From Lysobacteraceae bacterium (GTDB lineage: Bacteria > Pseudomonadota > Gammaproteobacteria > DSM-19610), in NCBI GenBank assembly GCA_020201295.1, contig JAIVHA010000003.1, positions 1 through 20,099 of the forward strand: a stretch of 20,099 bases of DNA, read 5' to 3'. Numbering within the stretch: the stretch's first letter is position 1; every line of letters begins with the position of its first letter. Under the pieces are notes generated by a model, which saw only the letters and a list, made by a program, of their open reading frames with translations, had not been told where the DNA came from and did not search any database. This document shows, piece by piece, positions 1-6,344 of the stretch. The translations under genes were made by a program, and so were the position numbers.

Positions 1-468
1 GGGCTGGAGCTGCCCGTGGAGCCGGTGCGCGGCCAGATGCTGCTGTTCCGCGCCAGCCCGCAACTGCTGCGCCACATCAACCTTTACCAGGGCCGCTATG
101 TCATCCCCCGCCGCGACGGCCGCATCCTGGTGGGCAGCACCCTGGAGCGGGTGGGTTTCGACAAGTCCATCACCGGGTCCGCCCACGCGGACCTGCGCCA
201 GGTGGCCCTGCAACTGGTGCCGGCCCTGGCCGACTGCCCGCTGGAACAGCACTGGGCCGGCCTGCGGCCCGGTTCCCCCAGCGGCATCCCCTGCATCGGT
301 CCCCATCCCCATTGCGAAGGGCTATATCTCAACGTGGGGCACTATCGGAACGGGGTGGTGCTGGGCCCGGCCTCGGTGCGCCTGCTGGTGGACCAGCTGT
401 CGGGTCGCGCGAGTTTTACGGAGGCAAGCCCCTACCGCTTTGAAAACTCGATGATAAAAATCAAATAA
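1..468 (+). CDS. thiO: Glycine oxidase ThiO, C-terminal part (gene enters from the left edge)
   Basis: FAD-dependent amine oxidase of the DAO family. ThiO oxidises glycine to iminoglycine, which supplies the C2-N unit of the thiamine thiazole ring in the cytoplasm. The window holds about 155 C-terminal residues. The visible family signatures are VRGQMLLFR near the start, the substrate-domain strand YVIPRRDGRILVGSTLE, the block HWAGLRPGSPSGIPCIGP, and the FAD-contacting end GLYLNVGHYRNGVVLGPAS. The reading frame is open from base 1, so the true start lies outside the window. The stop is at 466-468, and a Fur-family gene follows on the same strand after about 45 bases with its own promoter-like sequence. 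Other DAO-family oxidases such as the MnmC C-terminal domain or DadA are less likely, because the GSTLE and HWAGLRPGSP blocks are typical of ThiO. Confidence 0.88.
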   Translation, partial: GLELPVEPVRGQMLLFRASPQLLRHINLYQGRYVIPRRDGRILVGSTLERVGFDKSITGSAHADLRQVALQLVPALADCPLEQHWAGLRPGSPSGIPCIGPHPHCEGLYLNVGHYRNGVVLGPASVRLLVDQLSGRASFTEASPYRFENSMIKIK

Positions 469-477
469 TCCCGCATC

Positions 478-507
478 TGGACTTTGTCTAATCCGCGGGC
501 GTATACT
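478..507 (+). promoter_or_regulatory. Candidate sigma-70 promoter of the Fur-family gene
   Basis: TGGACT (478-483) and TATACT (502-507) are separated by 18 bases and resemble -35 and -10 boxes. Transcription would begin near 514, which is also the first ATG of the gene. Either the message is leaderless or translation starts at the second ATG at 538. No clear Shine-Dalgarno sequence precedes either ATG. Confidence 0.45.
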
Positions 508-513
508 GGCTCC

Positions 514-942
514 ATGGTAAAAACCGTATCCACACAGATGCTTAGCAGCGAGGAACTGGGCCAGCGTCTGGACGAGCACGGGATCCTGCCTACCCAGCAG
601 CGCCTGCAGCTCGCCGACGTGCTGTTCTCCGCCCATCGCCATCTGTCCGCCGACCAGGTGCTCAGCGAGGCCACCGCGCGCGGCTATTCGGTTTCCAAGG
701 CCACGGTGTACAACACCCTGGGCCTGTTCGCCCGCAAGGGCCTGATCCGCGAGGTCATCGTCGACCCCAACCGGGTGTTCTACGATCCCAACACCGGTCC
801 CCACCACCACTTCTACAACCTGGATACGGGCGAGCTCATCGACCTGGATCCGGAACGGCTGTCCATCGACAGCCTGCCGCCCCTGCCCGCCGGCACCGTG
901 GCCGAGGGCGTGGACGTCATCATCCGCGTGCGCAACCAGTAG
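514..942 (+). CDS. Fur-family transcriptional regulator, Irr-like, without CxxC zinc motifs
   Basis: DNA-binding metalloregulator of about 142 residues. The winged-helix N-terminal half has the Fur signatures GILPTQQRLQLADVLF, LSADQVL and the recognition helix VSKATVYNTLGLFARKGLI. The dimerisation half carries YDPNTGPHHHFYNLDTGEL. The triple His followed by an aromatic residue is the pattern seen in the Irr branch (heme/iron response), whereas classical Fur, Zur and PerR have HHDHL and paired CxxC motifs. No cysteine is visible in the whole protein, so a structural zinc site of the usual kind is absent. The start is uncertain: ATG 514 gives MVKTVSTQ, ATG 538 gives MLSSEELG, and an upstream TTG at 484 lies inside the promoter. 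It is probably an iron- or heme-linked repressor or activator; the targets are unknown. A zinc or peroxide sensor is less likely. Confidence 0.82.
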   Translation: MVKTVSTQMLSSEELGQRLDEHGILPTQQRLQLADVLFSAHRHLSADQVLSEATARGYSVSKATVYNTLGLFARKGLIREVIVDPNRVFYDPNTGPHHHFYNLDTGELIDLDPERLSIDSLPPLPAGTVAEGVDVIIRVRNQ

Positions 943-947
943 TCCGG

Positions 948-976
948 TTGTCTCGCCACCCCCCTTTATCTATACT
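948..976 (+). promoter_or_regulatory. Promoter of the tRNA-Thr gene
   Basis: TTGTCT (948-953) and TATACT (971-976) are separated by exactly 17 bases. Transcription would start near 983, about six bases before the mature tRNA 5' end. Each hexamer is close to the sigma-70 consensus. Confidence 0.7.
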
Positions 977-988
977 CGCCCCTCTTTT

Positions 989-1064
<76 letters not shown>

Positions 1065-1084
1065 TGTATTCAAGAGGTAATGAG

Positions 1085-1108
1085 AGCCCGCCATGTGTGG
1101 GCTTTTTT
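1085..1108 (+). terminator. Rho-independent terminator of the tRNA gene
   Basis: AGCCC (1085-1089) pairs with GGGCT (1099-1103). The stem is extended inward by a G-T and a C-G pair around a short loop, and a run of six T follows (1103-1108). It sits 20 bases after the tRNA CCA end. Confidence 0.85.
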
Positions 1109-1154
1109 GTGCAGTGAACTTTCCATTGATCATTGTCAAAAGGGATATTTTTGC

Positions 1155-1182
1155 TCAAGTAAACCCCTTCCGGTGCCGATCA
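1155..1182 (+). promoter_or_regulatory. Candidate sigma-28 (FliA) promoter upstream of the adenylate cyclase
   Basis: TCAAGTAA (1155-1162) is followed after 12 bases by GCCGATCA (1175-1182). This is close to the flagellar sigma-28 pattern TCAAG/TAAAG ... GCCGATAA. The gap between TCAA and GCCGAT is 16 bases against the usual 15, so the match is good but not perfect. The predicted start point would give a 5' leader of about 60 bases before the ATG at 1253. Confidence 0.45.
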
Positions 1183-1252
1183 CCGATGATGGAGCCTAGT
1201 TCCAGCACCATGGGCTGATCGCCCGAGTTTACCGTTGCTCTCAAGGAAGGTC

Positions 1253-2818
1253 ATGAAGCAACCAAATCGCCCACAGTTCAAGCAGTTCGCCGAGACGGTG
1301 CGGATGGATGACCTGTCACTGTCCGAACCCGCCGGGGCGGGAGAACCCCGTACCCCCCGCCTGTCGCCACGAGTCCCCATTGCCCTGAAGTTGGCACTTG
1401 CCTTCATTGTGCTCATTGCCAGCGGTATGATTACGCTCGGGTTCCTCGCCGGGAAATCGCAAACCGAACTGCTCGAAGCGCAGATGGACAAATTTGGCAG
1501 TACCCTGATCCAGCAAATGGCCGAACAGAGCCGCGAGCCGCAATTGGCCGGGGATCTGCTGAATCTGGAATTGATCGTCAACAATCTCATCCAGGACAGT
1601 AATATCGAGGGTGCCGCGATCTTTTCCGAGGAGCGGCTGCCGATGGTGCAGACGGGGGCGATCCCACCCGTCGGCAGTGTGCTGGCGGCCCATTCGAACG
1701 GCAGTACGTCTACTAAATTCCGCTTCCCTGCCATCGAACCAGGCCTGGAAGACCGTCGTTTGATCGCCTATGTTTCCCCTGTGGTCTTTCGTGATATCAC
1801 CGTCGGTTATGTGTTGCTCAGCTTCGACTACTCCCTGATCCGCAAGGCCAAGCAAGAGACTGTTGCGACAGTAGCCACCACCATTGCCCTTATGCTGCTG
1901 CTGACCATCGTGGTGTCCATCTACCTGGGCCGCCGCTTCACTCGCCCAATCCGGGACCTGGTGATGGCGTGCGAAGCCTACTCCAAAGGCCGCTTCGACT
2001 ATCGTATTCAGACTACCCGCAAGGACGAGATGGGTGTCCTGATGGACTCGCTCAACAATATGGGCGAAGGCCTGCAGCGCATGGAAAAGGTGGAGCAGGT
2101 TTTCTCGTGCTATGTTTCGCCACAGGTGGCGAAACGTGCCATCGCCGTGCTGAATGCGCGCCAATCATTGCAGCTGGGAGGCCAGCATGTGGAGGCCAGT
2201 GTGCTGTTCGCCGATATCGTGGGTTTCACCAGCCTTTCGGAAAACCTGGCTCCGCAAGAGGTCAGCACTCTGCTCAATCACTATTTCAGTAATATCGCCC
2301 GTGCTGTCCACTTCTGTCATGGCCATATCGACAAGTATATGGGTGACTGCGCAATGATCGTTTTCGGCGTGCCTGAGGCCGATGAGGCGCACAGCTACAA
2401 TGCGTTGGCATGTGCCTGGATGATCCTCGAGCTGGTGCGCCAGATGAATATTCAGCAAACAGCCGACCGGCAGATGCCGGTGGAATTCCGTATCGGGATA
2501 AACAGCGGGACGATGCTGGCCGGGAATATGGGTTCGACCGAGCGCATGGAATATACCGTGGTTGGTGATGCGGTCAACCTCGCCTCACGCCTTTCCCATG
2601 CGGGTGAACCGGGTCAGGCCATTCTCACTGAAGAGATGCTCGGCAGGGCCGGTCTGCGTCAACGTGTCGACACCGTTCACCACGGCAAGATCAAGCTGCG
2701 CGGTAAACGGGAACCGGTCTCTATATTCCACCTGGTTGATGTACGCGATCCCTTCCGCGCGCGAATGCTCGAAGAAATCCGGTGTATCCTCGAGCGCAAA
2801 GAGACTCATGTGGCATGA
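1253..2818 (+). CDS. Membrane-bound class III adenylate cyclase with HAMP domain
   Basis: Predicted to make cAMP from ATP. The 521-residue protein has a cytoplasmic N-tail, TM1 at about residues 42-66 (ALKLALAFIVLIASG), a periplasmic sensor of about 130 residues, TM2 (TIALMLLLTIVVSIYLG), a HAMP linker with RRFTRPIRDLV, and a C-terminal cyclase domain. Catalytic features are the metal-binding Asp in LFADIVGFTS, a second Asp in DKYMGDCAMIVFG with the base-selecting Lys just before it, and Asn and Arg in GDAVNLASRLS. The second purine-selecting position is Thr (YTVVGD) rather than Asp. That combination marks the IIIb subgroup, several members of which are stimulated by bicarbonate. ATG 1253 was chosen over TTG 1235 because AAGGA precedes it at proper spacing. 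Its stop overlaps the next gene's start (ATGA). The periplasmic ligand is unknown. Confidence 0.88.
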   Translation: MKQPNRPQFKQFAETVRMDDLSLSEPAGAGEPRTPRLSPRVPIALKLALAFIVLIASGMITLGFLAGKSQTELLEAQMDKFGSTLIQQMAEQSREPQLAGDLLNLELIVNNLIQDSNIEGAAIFSEERLPMVQTGAIPPVGSVLAAHSNGSTSTKFRFPAIEPGLEDRRLIAYVSPVVFRDITVGYVLLSFDYSLIRKAKQETVATVATTIALMLLLTIVVSIYLGRRFTRPIRDLVMACEAYSKGRFDYRIQTTRKDEMGVLMDSLNNMGEGLQRMEKVEQVFSCYVSPQVAKRAIAVLNARQSLQLGGQHVEASVLFADIVGFTSLSENLAPQEVSTLLNHYFSNIARAVHFCHGHIDKYMGDCAMIVFGVPEADEAHSYNALACAWMILELVRQMNIQQTADRQMPVEFRIGINSGTMLAGNMGSTERMEYTVVGDAVNLASRLSHAGEPGQAILTEEMLGRAGLRQRVDTVHHGKIKLRGKREPVSIFHLVDVRDPFRARMLEEIRCILERKETHVA

Positions 2819-3897
2819 CTAAATTCCTCGCGCCTCTGCTTGTACTGTTGATCAGCGCCTGTGCGAATCTGCCTATGAAGCACAATGTCGACGAGGTCGA
2901 TTTGCTCGTGACCAACCAGCAATATGGTCGTGCCCTGGATATACTGGCGCGCATCGATCCCAAGGCGCCTGATTATAGCGAAATGGCCGAATTGCGACGG
3001 CATGTCGAGGCCCTCGCGGCCAGCTACGAACAGACCATACGCGCCCAGACACGCCAGGACGTGGAAGCAGGTAACTGGAAGGCGGCCCTGGATCTCTTCG
3101 ATGAAGCCCTGGCACGCCTGCCACAAAGTGTGGTGCTGCGCGATGGGCTGGCACAACTGCATCAGCAGCAGAATCAGGAACTGGAGCGGCTGGATACCGA
3201 ACGACTACTGGCCCAAGGCAACTGGCTGAAGAATACGCTGCCCACCTATCGGCAGATAGCCCAGGTGGACCCGCGCAGCCGTGCCGCCAGCCAGCAGCTG
3301 GACCGGATCCAGCAGCAGGCAGTGGAGATAGCCAAGCAATTGGCGCAAATCGGCAACCGGGCATTGGCGAATGACGACCTGGATACTGCCAGCCAGACAC
3401 TGCTATTGGCCCGCGAGTTGAGTGATGCCCCGGCAATCAGCGACAGTGTCGATAAGCTCCAGCAACAATTGAATGCCCGCAGCGCCGAGCAGGAACAACG
3501 AATCAGCAAGCGTCGCCAGCAGGCACAAGTAGCCGAACGTGCGCGCCAGCGGGAAGTCAGCCAATACCACGACAAGTACATGGCTGCCCGCGCCGACAAG
3601 AACTATCTGGCGGCACGCGAACAGCTGCGCCAACTACGTCGCCTGGACCCCAAAAACCCGGCGTGGCAACAGGAGCAAGAAACCCTCGATGCAATAATCA
3701 CTGCCCGCACCGAGCAACTTTTCAAAGAGGGAATCAATGCCTATAGCCACGGGCAATACGAAAAGGCCGCTGAATCCTGGCGTAAAACCCTGGGCCTGGA
3801 TCCCGACCATAAACTGGCCAAGGACAATCTGGAACGGGCCGAGCGGGTGCTGGAACGTATCCGGACGCTGCAGCAGGGGCAGGGCGACGGGGAATGA
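2815..3897 (+). CDS. TPR-repeat outer-membrane lipoprotein coupled to the adenylate cyclase
   Basis: This 360-residue lipoprotein starts with MTKFLAPLLVLLISAC. The lipobox ISAC places the lipidated Cys at residue 16, and the next residue is Ala rather than Asp, which suggests sorting to the outer membrane. The mature part is almost wholly helical and rich in Gln, Arg and Glu, with repeated A-L-A and LDP turns typical of tetratricopeptide repeats. The clearest TPR is at residues 302-335 (YSHGQYEKAAESWRKTLGLD), with a coiled-coil-like basic segment before it. The ATG overlaps the cyclase stop by four bases, so the two are probably made together. It may scaffold or sense something in the periplasm for the cyclase; that is inference from gene order only. 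No enzymatic motif is visible. Confidence 0.8.
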   Translation: MTKFLAPLLVLLISACANLPMKHNVDEVDLLVTNQQYGRALDILARIDPKAPDYSEMAELRRHVEALAASYEQTIRAQTRQDVEAGNWKAALDLFDEALARLPQSVVLRDGLAQLHQQQNQELERLDTERLLAQGNWLKNTLPTYRQIAQVDPRSRAASQQLDRIQQQAVEIAKQLAQIGNRALANDDLDTASQTLLLARELSDAPAISDSVDKLQQQLNARSAEQEQRISKRRQQAQVAERARQREVSQYHDKYMAARADKNYLAAREQLRQLRRLDPKNPAWQQEQETLDAIITARTEQLFKEGINAYSHGQYEKAAESWRKTLGLDPDHKLAKDNLERAERVLERIRTLQQGQGDGE

Positions 3898-3966
3898 CGG
3901 TTAAATCAGGGCTTCCTTAAGAGGGATCGAGGGGATCGAGTGGTCAGAGTACTTGAAATCCAATCC

Positions 3967-4275
3967 CTACCGATCCTTCCTTGTGCCCGCCGGTTTGCTG
4001 GGTGCCGTTCTGGAGAGTGCCGCGACCATGCGCGTCTGCCAGCCGGGACCGCTGGCCTTCCAGCGCGCCAGGACCTCGGGCGGGATGCGCAGGCTGATCG
4101 ATACCTTGGCGTCAGGCGACCTGGGGCGACCGCGCGGCTTCAAAAACTGTTCCGCTATTTCCTTGCCAAGGATTTCCGGCAAGACCTCCCGCGCGGGACG
4201 GGCGCGATCGAAGTCTTCGTCCGTCAATTCACGAACTTCGCCGTCTTCATCCGTCAATGGTTTTTGCTTTGCCAT
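3967..4275 (-). CDS. brnA: BrnA-type antitoxin
   Basis: Antitoxin of a type II module, expected to bind and neutralise BrnT and repress its own operon. About 102 residues. The N-terminal acidic motif PLTDEDGEVRELTDEDF and ARPAREVLPEIL are typical of BrnA. The middle has RGRPRSPDAKVSISLRIPPEVLARWKASG, the ribbon-helix-helix DNA-binding part (BrnA_antitoxin family). The ATG at 4275 was chosen because family members begin just before the PLTDEDGEV motif; an in-frame ATG at 4296 is possible. The gene overlaps the 3' end of brnT by 29 bases, the usual toxin-first order. The plus-strand cyclase operon ends 69 bases away and converges on it. Confidence 0.88.
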   Translation of the reverse strand: MAKQKPLTDEDGEVRELTDEDFDRARPAREVLPEILGKEIAEQFLKPRGRPRSPDAKVSISLRIPPEVLARWKASGPGWQTRMVAALSRTAPSKPAGTRKDR

Positions 4276-4528
4276 ACTTTCTCGCTTCTCTGGCATTGGC
4301 TTTCCGGAAACTGATAACCCGAACTCCAGTGGCAGTAGGGGTGAAACACATCACATGCAGACGACCATCCAGATACCCCACGGCCACTAAACGCCGCTCA
4401 GGGTAGTTATGGCGCAGATCTTCGATAAATTCGGCGCCATCCCTATCGAAATCCGCTGCGCGCATGAATGAAAGGCCGCGCGTGGCGACATTCCGCCCAT
4501 CCTTGGCGGGATCGAAACTGATGTCCAT
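4247..4528 (-). CDS. brnT: BrnT-type ribonuclease toxin
   Basis: Toxin of the BrnT/BrnA module; family members are RelE-fold ribonucleases that slow growth by cutting RNA. The 93 residues show the BrnT pattern FDPAKDGRNVATRGLSF, then DLRHNYPERRLVAVGYLDGR, LHVMCFTPTATGVRVISFRKA and NAREARKYGK. The length is that of an intact toxin, and the putative catalytic-face basic and acidic residues (R/E in NYPERR, R in ISFRKAN) are present, so it appears functional. ATG 4528 is the first start in frame. It is transcribed away from hipB from an AT-rich stretch and is followed by brnA with an overlap. Confidence 0.87.
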   Translation of the reverse strand: MDISFDPAKDGRNVATRGLSFMRAADFDRDGAEFIEDLRHNYPERRLVAVGYLDGRLHVMCFTPTATGVRVISFRKANAREARKYGKAKTIDG

Positions 4529-4534
4529 GCATGA

Positions 4535-4563
4535 AATCTATATATGTATATACAATAAATCAA
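4535..4563 (-). promoter_or_regulatory. Candidate brnTA promoter/operator with TGTATATACA palindrome
   Basis: Just upstream of brnT is a very AT-rich segment containing the perfect 10-base palindrome TGTATATACA (4545-4554). On the minus strand TTGATT (4563-4558) and TAGATT (4540-4535) are spaced 17 bases, with the palindrome between them. That layout would suit autorepression by the BrnA ribbon-helix-helix protein. The -10 box lies only six bases from the brnT ATG, so the message would be leaderless unless another -10 is used. Confidence 0.35.
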
Positions 4564-4622
4564 GCTTGACCAGGCCGGCATCGGATTTCGCGGTGCGGCA
4601 TATCCCGGTCCAGAATAAAAAA

Positions 4623-4785
4623 CTATCGTACGTGATAACTATAGACTTCCATCTTCCTTCCAGTCTTATATTAATCACGTACGGTATTAATTCTTTACAT
4701 GCGGCCACTCAAGGCAGTAATATTTCCCGTACGGTAACTTTCTTGGGCCTCAACCATGAAGCAGGGCGACATCCCGTACGGAACG
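4623..4785 (+). promoter_or_regulatory. Array of four CGTACG-centred operator-like sites around the hipB promoter
   Basis: CGTACG cores occur at 4627-4632, 4678-4683, 4728-4733 and 4775-4780, with intervals of 51, 50 and 47 bases. The flanks agree too: site 1 read on the minus strand is ATCACGTACGATA, site 2 is ATCACGTACGGTA, site 3 is TTCCCGTACGGTA and site 4 is ATCCCGTACGGAA. Site 2 sits just before the -35 box, site 3 covers the expected start point, and site 4 lies inside the first codons of hipB. This is the expected geometry for autoregulation by HipB, whose E. coli relative binds several operators in its own promoter. Confidence 0.65.
4694..4723 (+). promoter_or_regulatory. Candidate hipBA promoter
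   Basis: TTTACA (4694-4699) and TAATAT (4718-4723) are separated by 18 bases. They are bracketed by operator-like palindromes on both sides. The start point would fall near 4730, within the third palindrome, about 26 bases before the hipB ATG. Confidence 0.5.
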
Positions 4786-5028
4786 ATCCAGACCGTCGAA
4801 GCGCTTGGTCAGCTGGCACGCGCCCACCGCAAACAGCGCAAGCTGACCCTGGACACGGTGTCCGGCCTCGGTAATCTCAGCCCGCGTTTCCTGTCGGAGT
4901 TCGAGCGCGGCAAGGAGACGGCCGAGATCGGCAAGGTCCTGAAGGCCTTGCGCACCCTGGGTCTCGAGGTCATCGTCCAGCCGCGCGGGCAGGCGGGGCG
5001 TCGCCAGGGTGATGGGGATACCCCGTGA
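4756..5028 (+). CDS. hipB: HipB-type XRE-family antitoxin
   Basis: Ninety-residue helix-turn-helix protein. Residues about 15-75 form an XRE/Cro fold: LGQLARAHRKQRKLTLDTV, then the turn and recognition helix NLSPRFLSEFERGKETAEIG, then KVLKALRTLGLEVIVQPRG. The final strand after the HTH (LEVIVQPR) is typical of HipB-like proteins and forms the dimer sheet. It should repress its own promoter and bind HipA. ATG 4756 is the only reasonable start, although its Shine-Dalgarno is weak and the fourth operator-like palindrome lies within codons 6-9. Its TGA overlaps the GTG start of hipA. Because the partner toxin is broken, HipB is probably an orphan repressor now. Confidence 0.82.
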   Translation: MKQGDIPYGTIQTVEALGQLARAHRKQRKLTLDTVSGLGNLSPRFLSEFERGKETAEIGKVLKALRTLGLEVIVQPRGQAGRRQGDGDTP

Positions 5029-5670
5029 GCGATCCCGGCCGCCTGAATCTTTGGCATGAGCAACGCCTGGTCGGATGGCTCTGGCGCAACCCGGTCGGCG
5101 CCATCGGTTTTACCTACCATCCCGATTGGCTCGCGGATGGCTTTGCGGTTTCCCGTTCGTTGCCGCTGGGGGGCCGGGAATTCCCCCCCGAGGAGGGGGC
5201 CGTCCTTCGCCCAATGTTACCGCCTGCTACAGGAAGCCTCCAGCGAGCCAGCCCTGGATGGGCGGCTGTTGCTGCGCTGGCAGATCTTCAATGTACTGGC
5301 GGGCAATTCGGATGGCCATGCCAAGAACCTTTCCCTGCTTCACTCGCCCAAGGATGAAACCCGCCTGGCGCCTTTCTATGATCTGGTGTGTACCCGTGCC
5401 ATCGAGCGGATCGACTTCCATTTAGCCTTCGAGGTCGGCGGCCAGCGTAATCCCAATGCCATCACGCGGGAGCATTGGGAGGAACTCGGCAGGCGTTGCG
5501 ACCTGCGTGCGCAGTTTGTCGTGAACCTGGTACGGGAAATGGCCGATGACTTGCAACAGCGGATAGGGTTGGAGCGGGAAGCATTTGAGCGCCTGTATGG
5601 CCCCTACCCGGCGCTACAACGTATCGAGAAGGTGGTACTGCAGCAGTGCCGGCGAGCGATGAAACGGTAG
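5025..5670 (+). pseudogene. hipA: HipA-type kinase, broken by an internal deletion with frame change
   Basis: HipA toxins are Ser/Thr kinases of about 410-440 residues; E. coli HipA phosphorylates glutamyl-tRNA synthetase. Here the GTG at 5025 overlaps the hipB stop and the first 57 residues match the HipA N-terminus (RLVGWLWRNPVGAIGFTYHP, FAVSRSLPLGGREFPPEEG). At about 5196-5202 the match moves to the next frame, which continues with GPSFAQCYRLLQEAS, IFNVLAGNSDGHAKNLSLL (the catalytic Asp loop) and APFYDLVCTR (metal-binding Asp), through to the stop at 5670. The two parts total about 214 residues, so roughly 200 residues holding the ATP-binding lobe are missing. The C-terminal frame is open and well conserved, so the event looks recent. 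A kinase-active product is very unlikely. Confidence 0.82.
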
Positions 5671-5696
5671 CGAGAGGGTTTCGCCTCCCGTTTTCT
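5671..5696 (+). terminator. Terminator after the hipA remnant
   Basis: Immediately after the stop codon, CGAGAGG (5671-5677) pairs with CCTCCCG (5684-5690) with one A-C mismatch around a six-base loop, and TTTTCT follows. It ends the hipBA transcript. Confidence 0.65.
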
Positions 5697-5773
5697 ACAA
5701 CACGCTCAGACCGATCGGAAAAATCAATGGCTTGAGATTTCGATCTTCGCGGGATTCTGGATTCGGGGAAACG

Positions 5774-5788
5774 CAAAAATTGTTATCA
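5774..5788 (-). promoter_or_regulatory. Weak Fur-box-like sequence upstream of the thioredoxin-like gene
   Basis: Read on the minus strand, TGATAACAATTTTTG matches the 7-1-7 Fur box TGATAATnATTATCA at 10 of 14 positions. It lies 37 bases before the ATG at 5825, in front of a gene that precedes a TonB receptor remnant. The second half-site is poor, so this is only suggestive. Confidence 0.25.
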
Positions 5789-5824
5789 TGTGCGCAGTAC
5801 CCCAAACCACGACAGGACGACGGG

Positions 5825-6250
5825 ATGGACAATACGACGAAAAGCGCTTCGGGAATGCCGGCCTGGGCGAAGATCCTGATCACCATGGTGGTCGTCGTCG
5901 CGGCCGGCGCCTTGATGCTCTCGCAATTGCCGCGGGGTGTGTTTCCGACTGATCTGTCGCACATCGGCCAGGGAACCCCGGCCCTGGTGGTGGCGCGGGA
6001 CATCAACTACCTGGCCGGTGCCGAGGTCATGGACCTTCTCAACGGCATGCGACCCGAATACGGCGACCGGGTGGAGTTTCTGGTCGCGCACCTGGGACAG
6101 CCGGAAGGTCAGGCCTTTGCCCGCCGCCATGCCATGCGGGATGGCACCCTGGTGCTCCTGGCGGGTGACGGGTCCCGGCTTGCCCGCTTGCAGGCGCCAC
6201 AGACCACGGATGAAGTGCGCCAGGCACTGCTTGCGGCCGGCATTCACTAG
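5825..6250 (+). CDS. Membrane-anchored thioredoxin-like protein without cysteines
   Basis: A 141-residue protein with a short cytoplasmic N-tail, one membrane segment at about residues 14-36 (WAKILITMVVVVAAGALML) and a soluble domain on the far side. The domain order (strand ALVVARDI, helix EVMDLLNGMRPEYG, strand VEFLVAHLG, helix GQAFARRHAM, strand GTLVLLAGDG, C-terminal helix) resembles thioredoxin folds. There is no Cys anywhere, so it cannot be a CxxC redox enzyme. ATG 5825 follows AGGACGACGGG, a usable ribosome site, and is preferred over an upstream start at 5732. It sits between the broken hipA and the TonB receptor remnant and may have belonged to the receptor's operon. I do not recognise a named family. 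Confidence 0.65.
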   Translation: MDNTTKSASGMPAWAKILITMVVVVAAGALMLSQLPRGVFPTDLSHIGQGTPALVVARDINYLAGAEVMDLLNGMRPEYGDRVEFLVAHLGQPEGQAFARRHAMRDGTLVLLAGDGSRLARLQAPQTTDEVRQALLAAGIH

Positions 6251-6344
6251 GAGCCTGGCCGACTGCGGCATTTCCCCTGTTAGTGCGTGAGATGCCACAT
6301 CCGCTGTCCCCGCGCACAGCAGGCGGGGTGCTCCAACCGATTGA

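Noticed and set aside
484..507. TTGTCT and TATACT as a promoter pair for the Fur-family gene
   Set aside because: The spacing is only 12 bases, too short for sigma-70. TGGACT at 478-483 with an 18-base spacer fits better.
3940..4390. Plus-strand open frames of 124 and 145 residues opposite brnA and brnT
   Set aside because: They are antisense to a recognised toxin-antitoxin pair, with no motif or ribosome site.
4464..4874. 136-residue plus-strand frame spanning the toxin-antitoxin control region
   Set aside because: It runs through promoter-like and operator-like sequence and overlaps hipB in another frame. No family features are seen.
6308..6328. CCCCGC...GCGGGG hairpin between the thioredoxin-like gene and the receptor remnant
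   Set aside because: The nine-base loop has no T-tract after the stem, so it does not support a terminator call.
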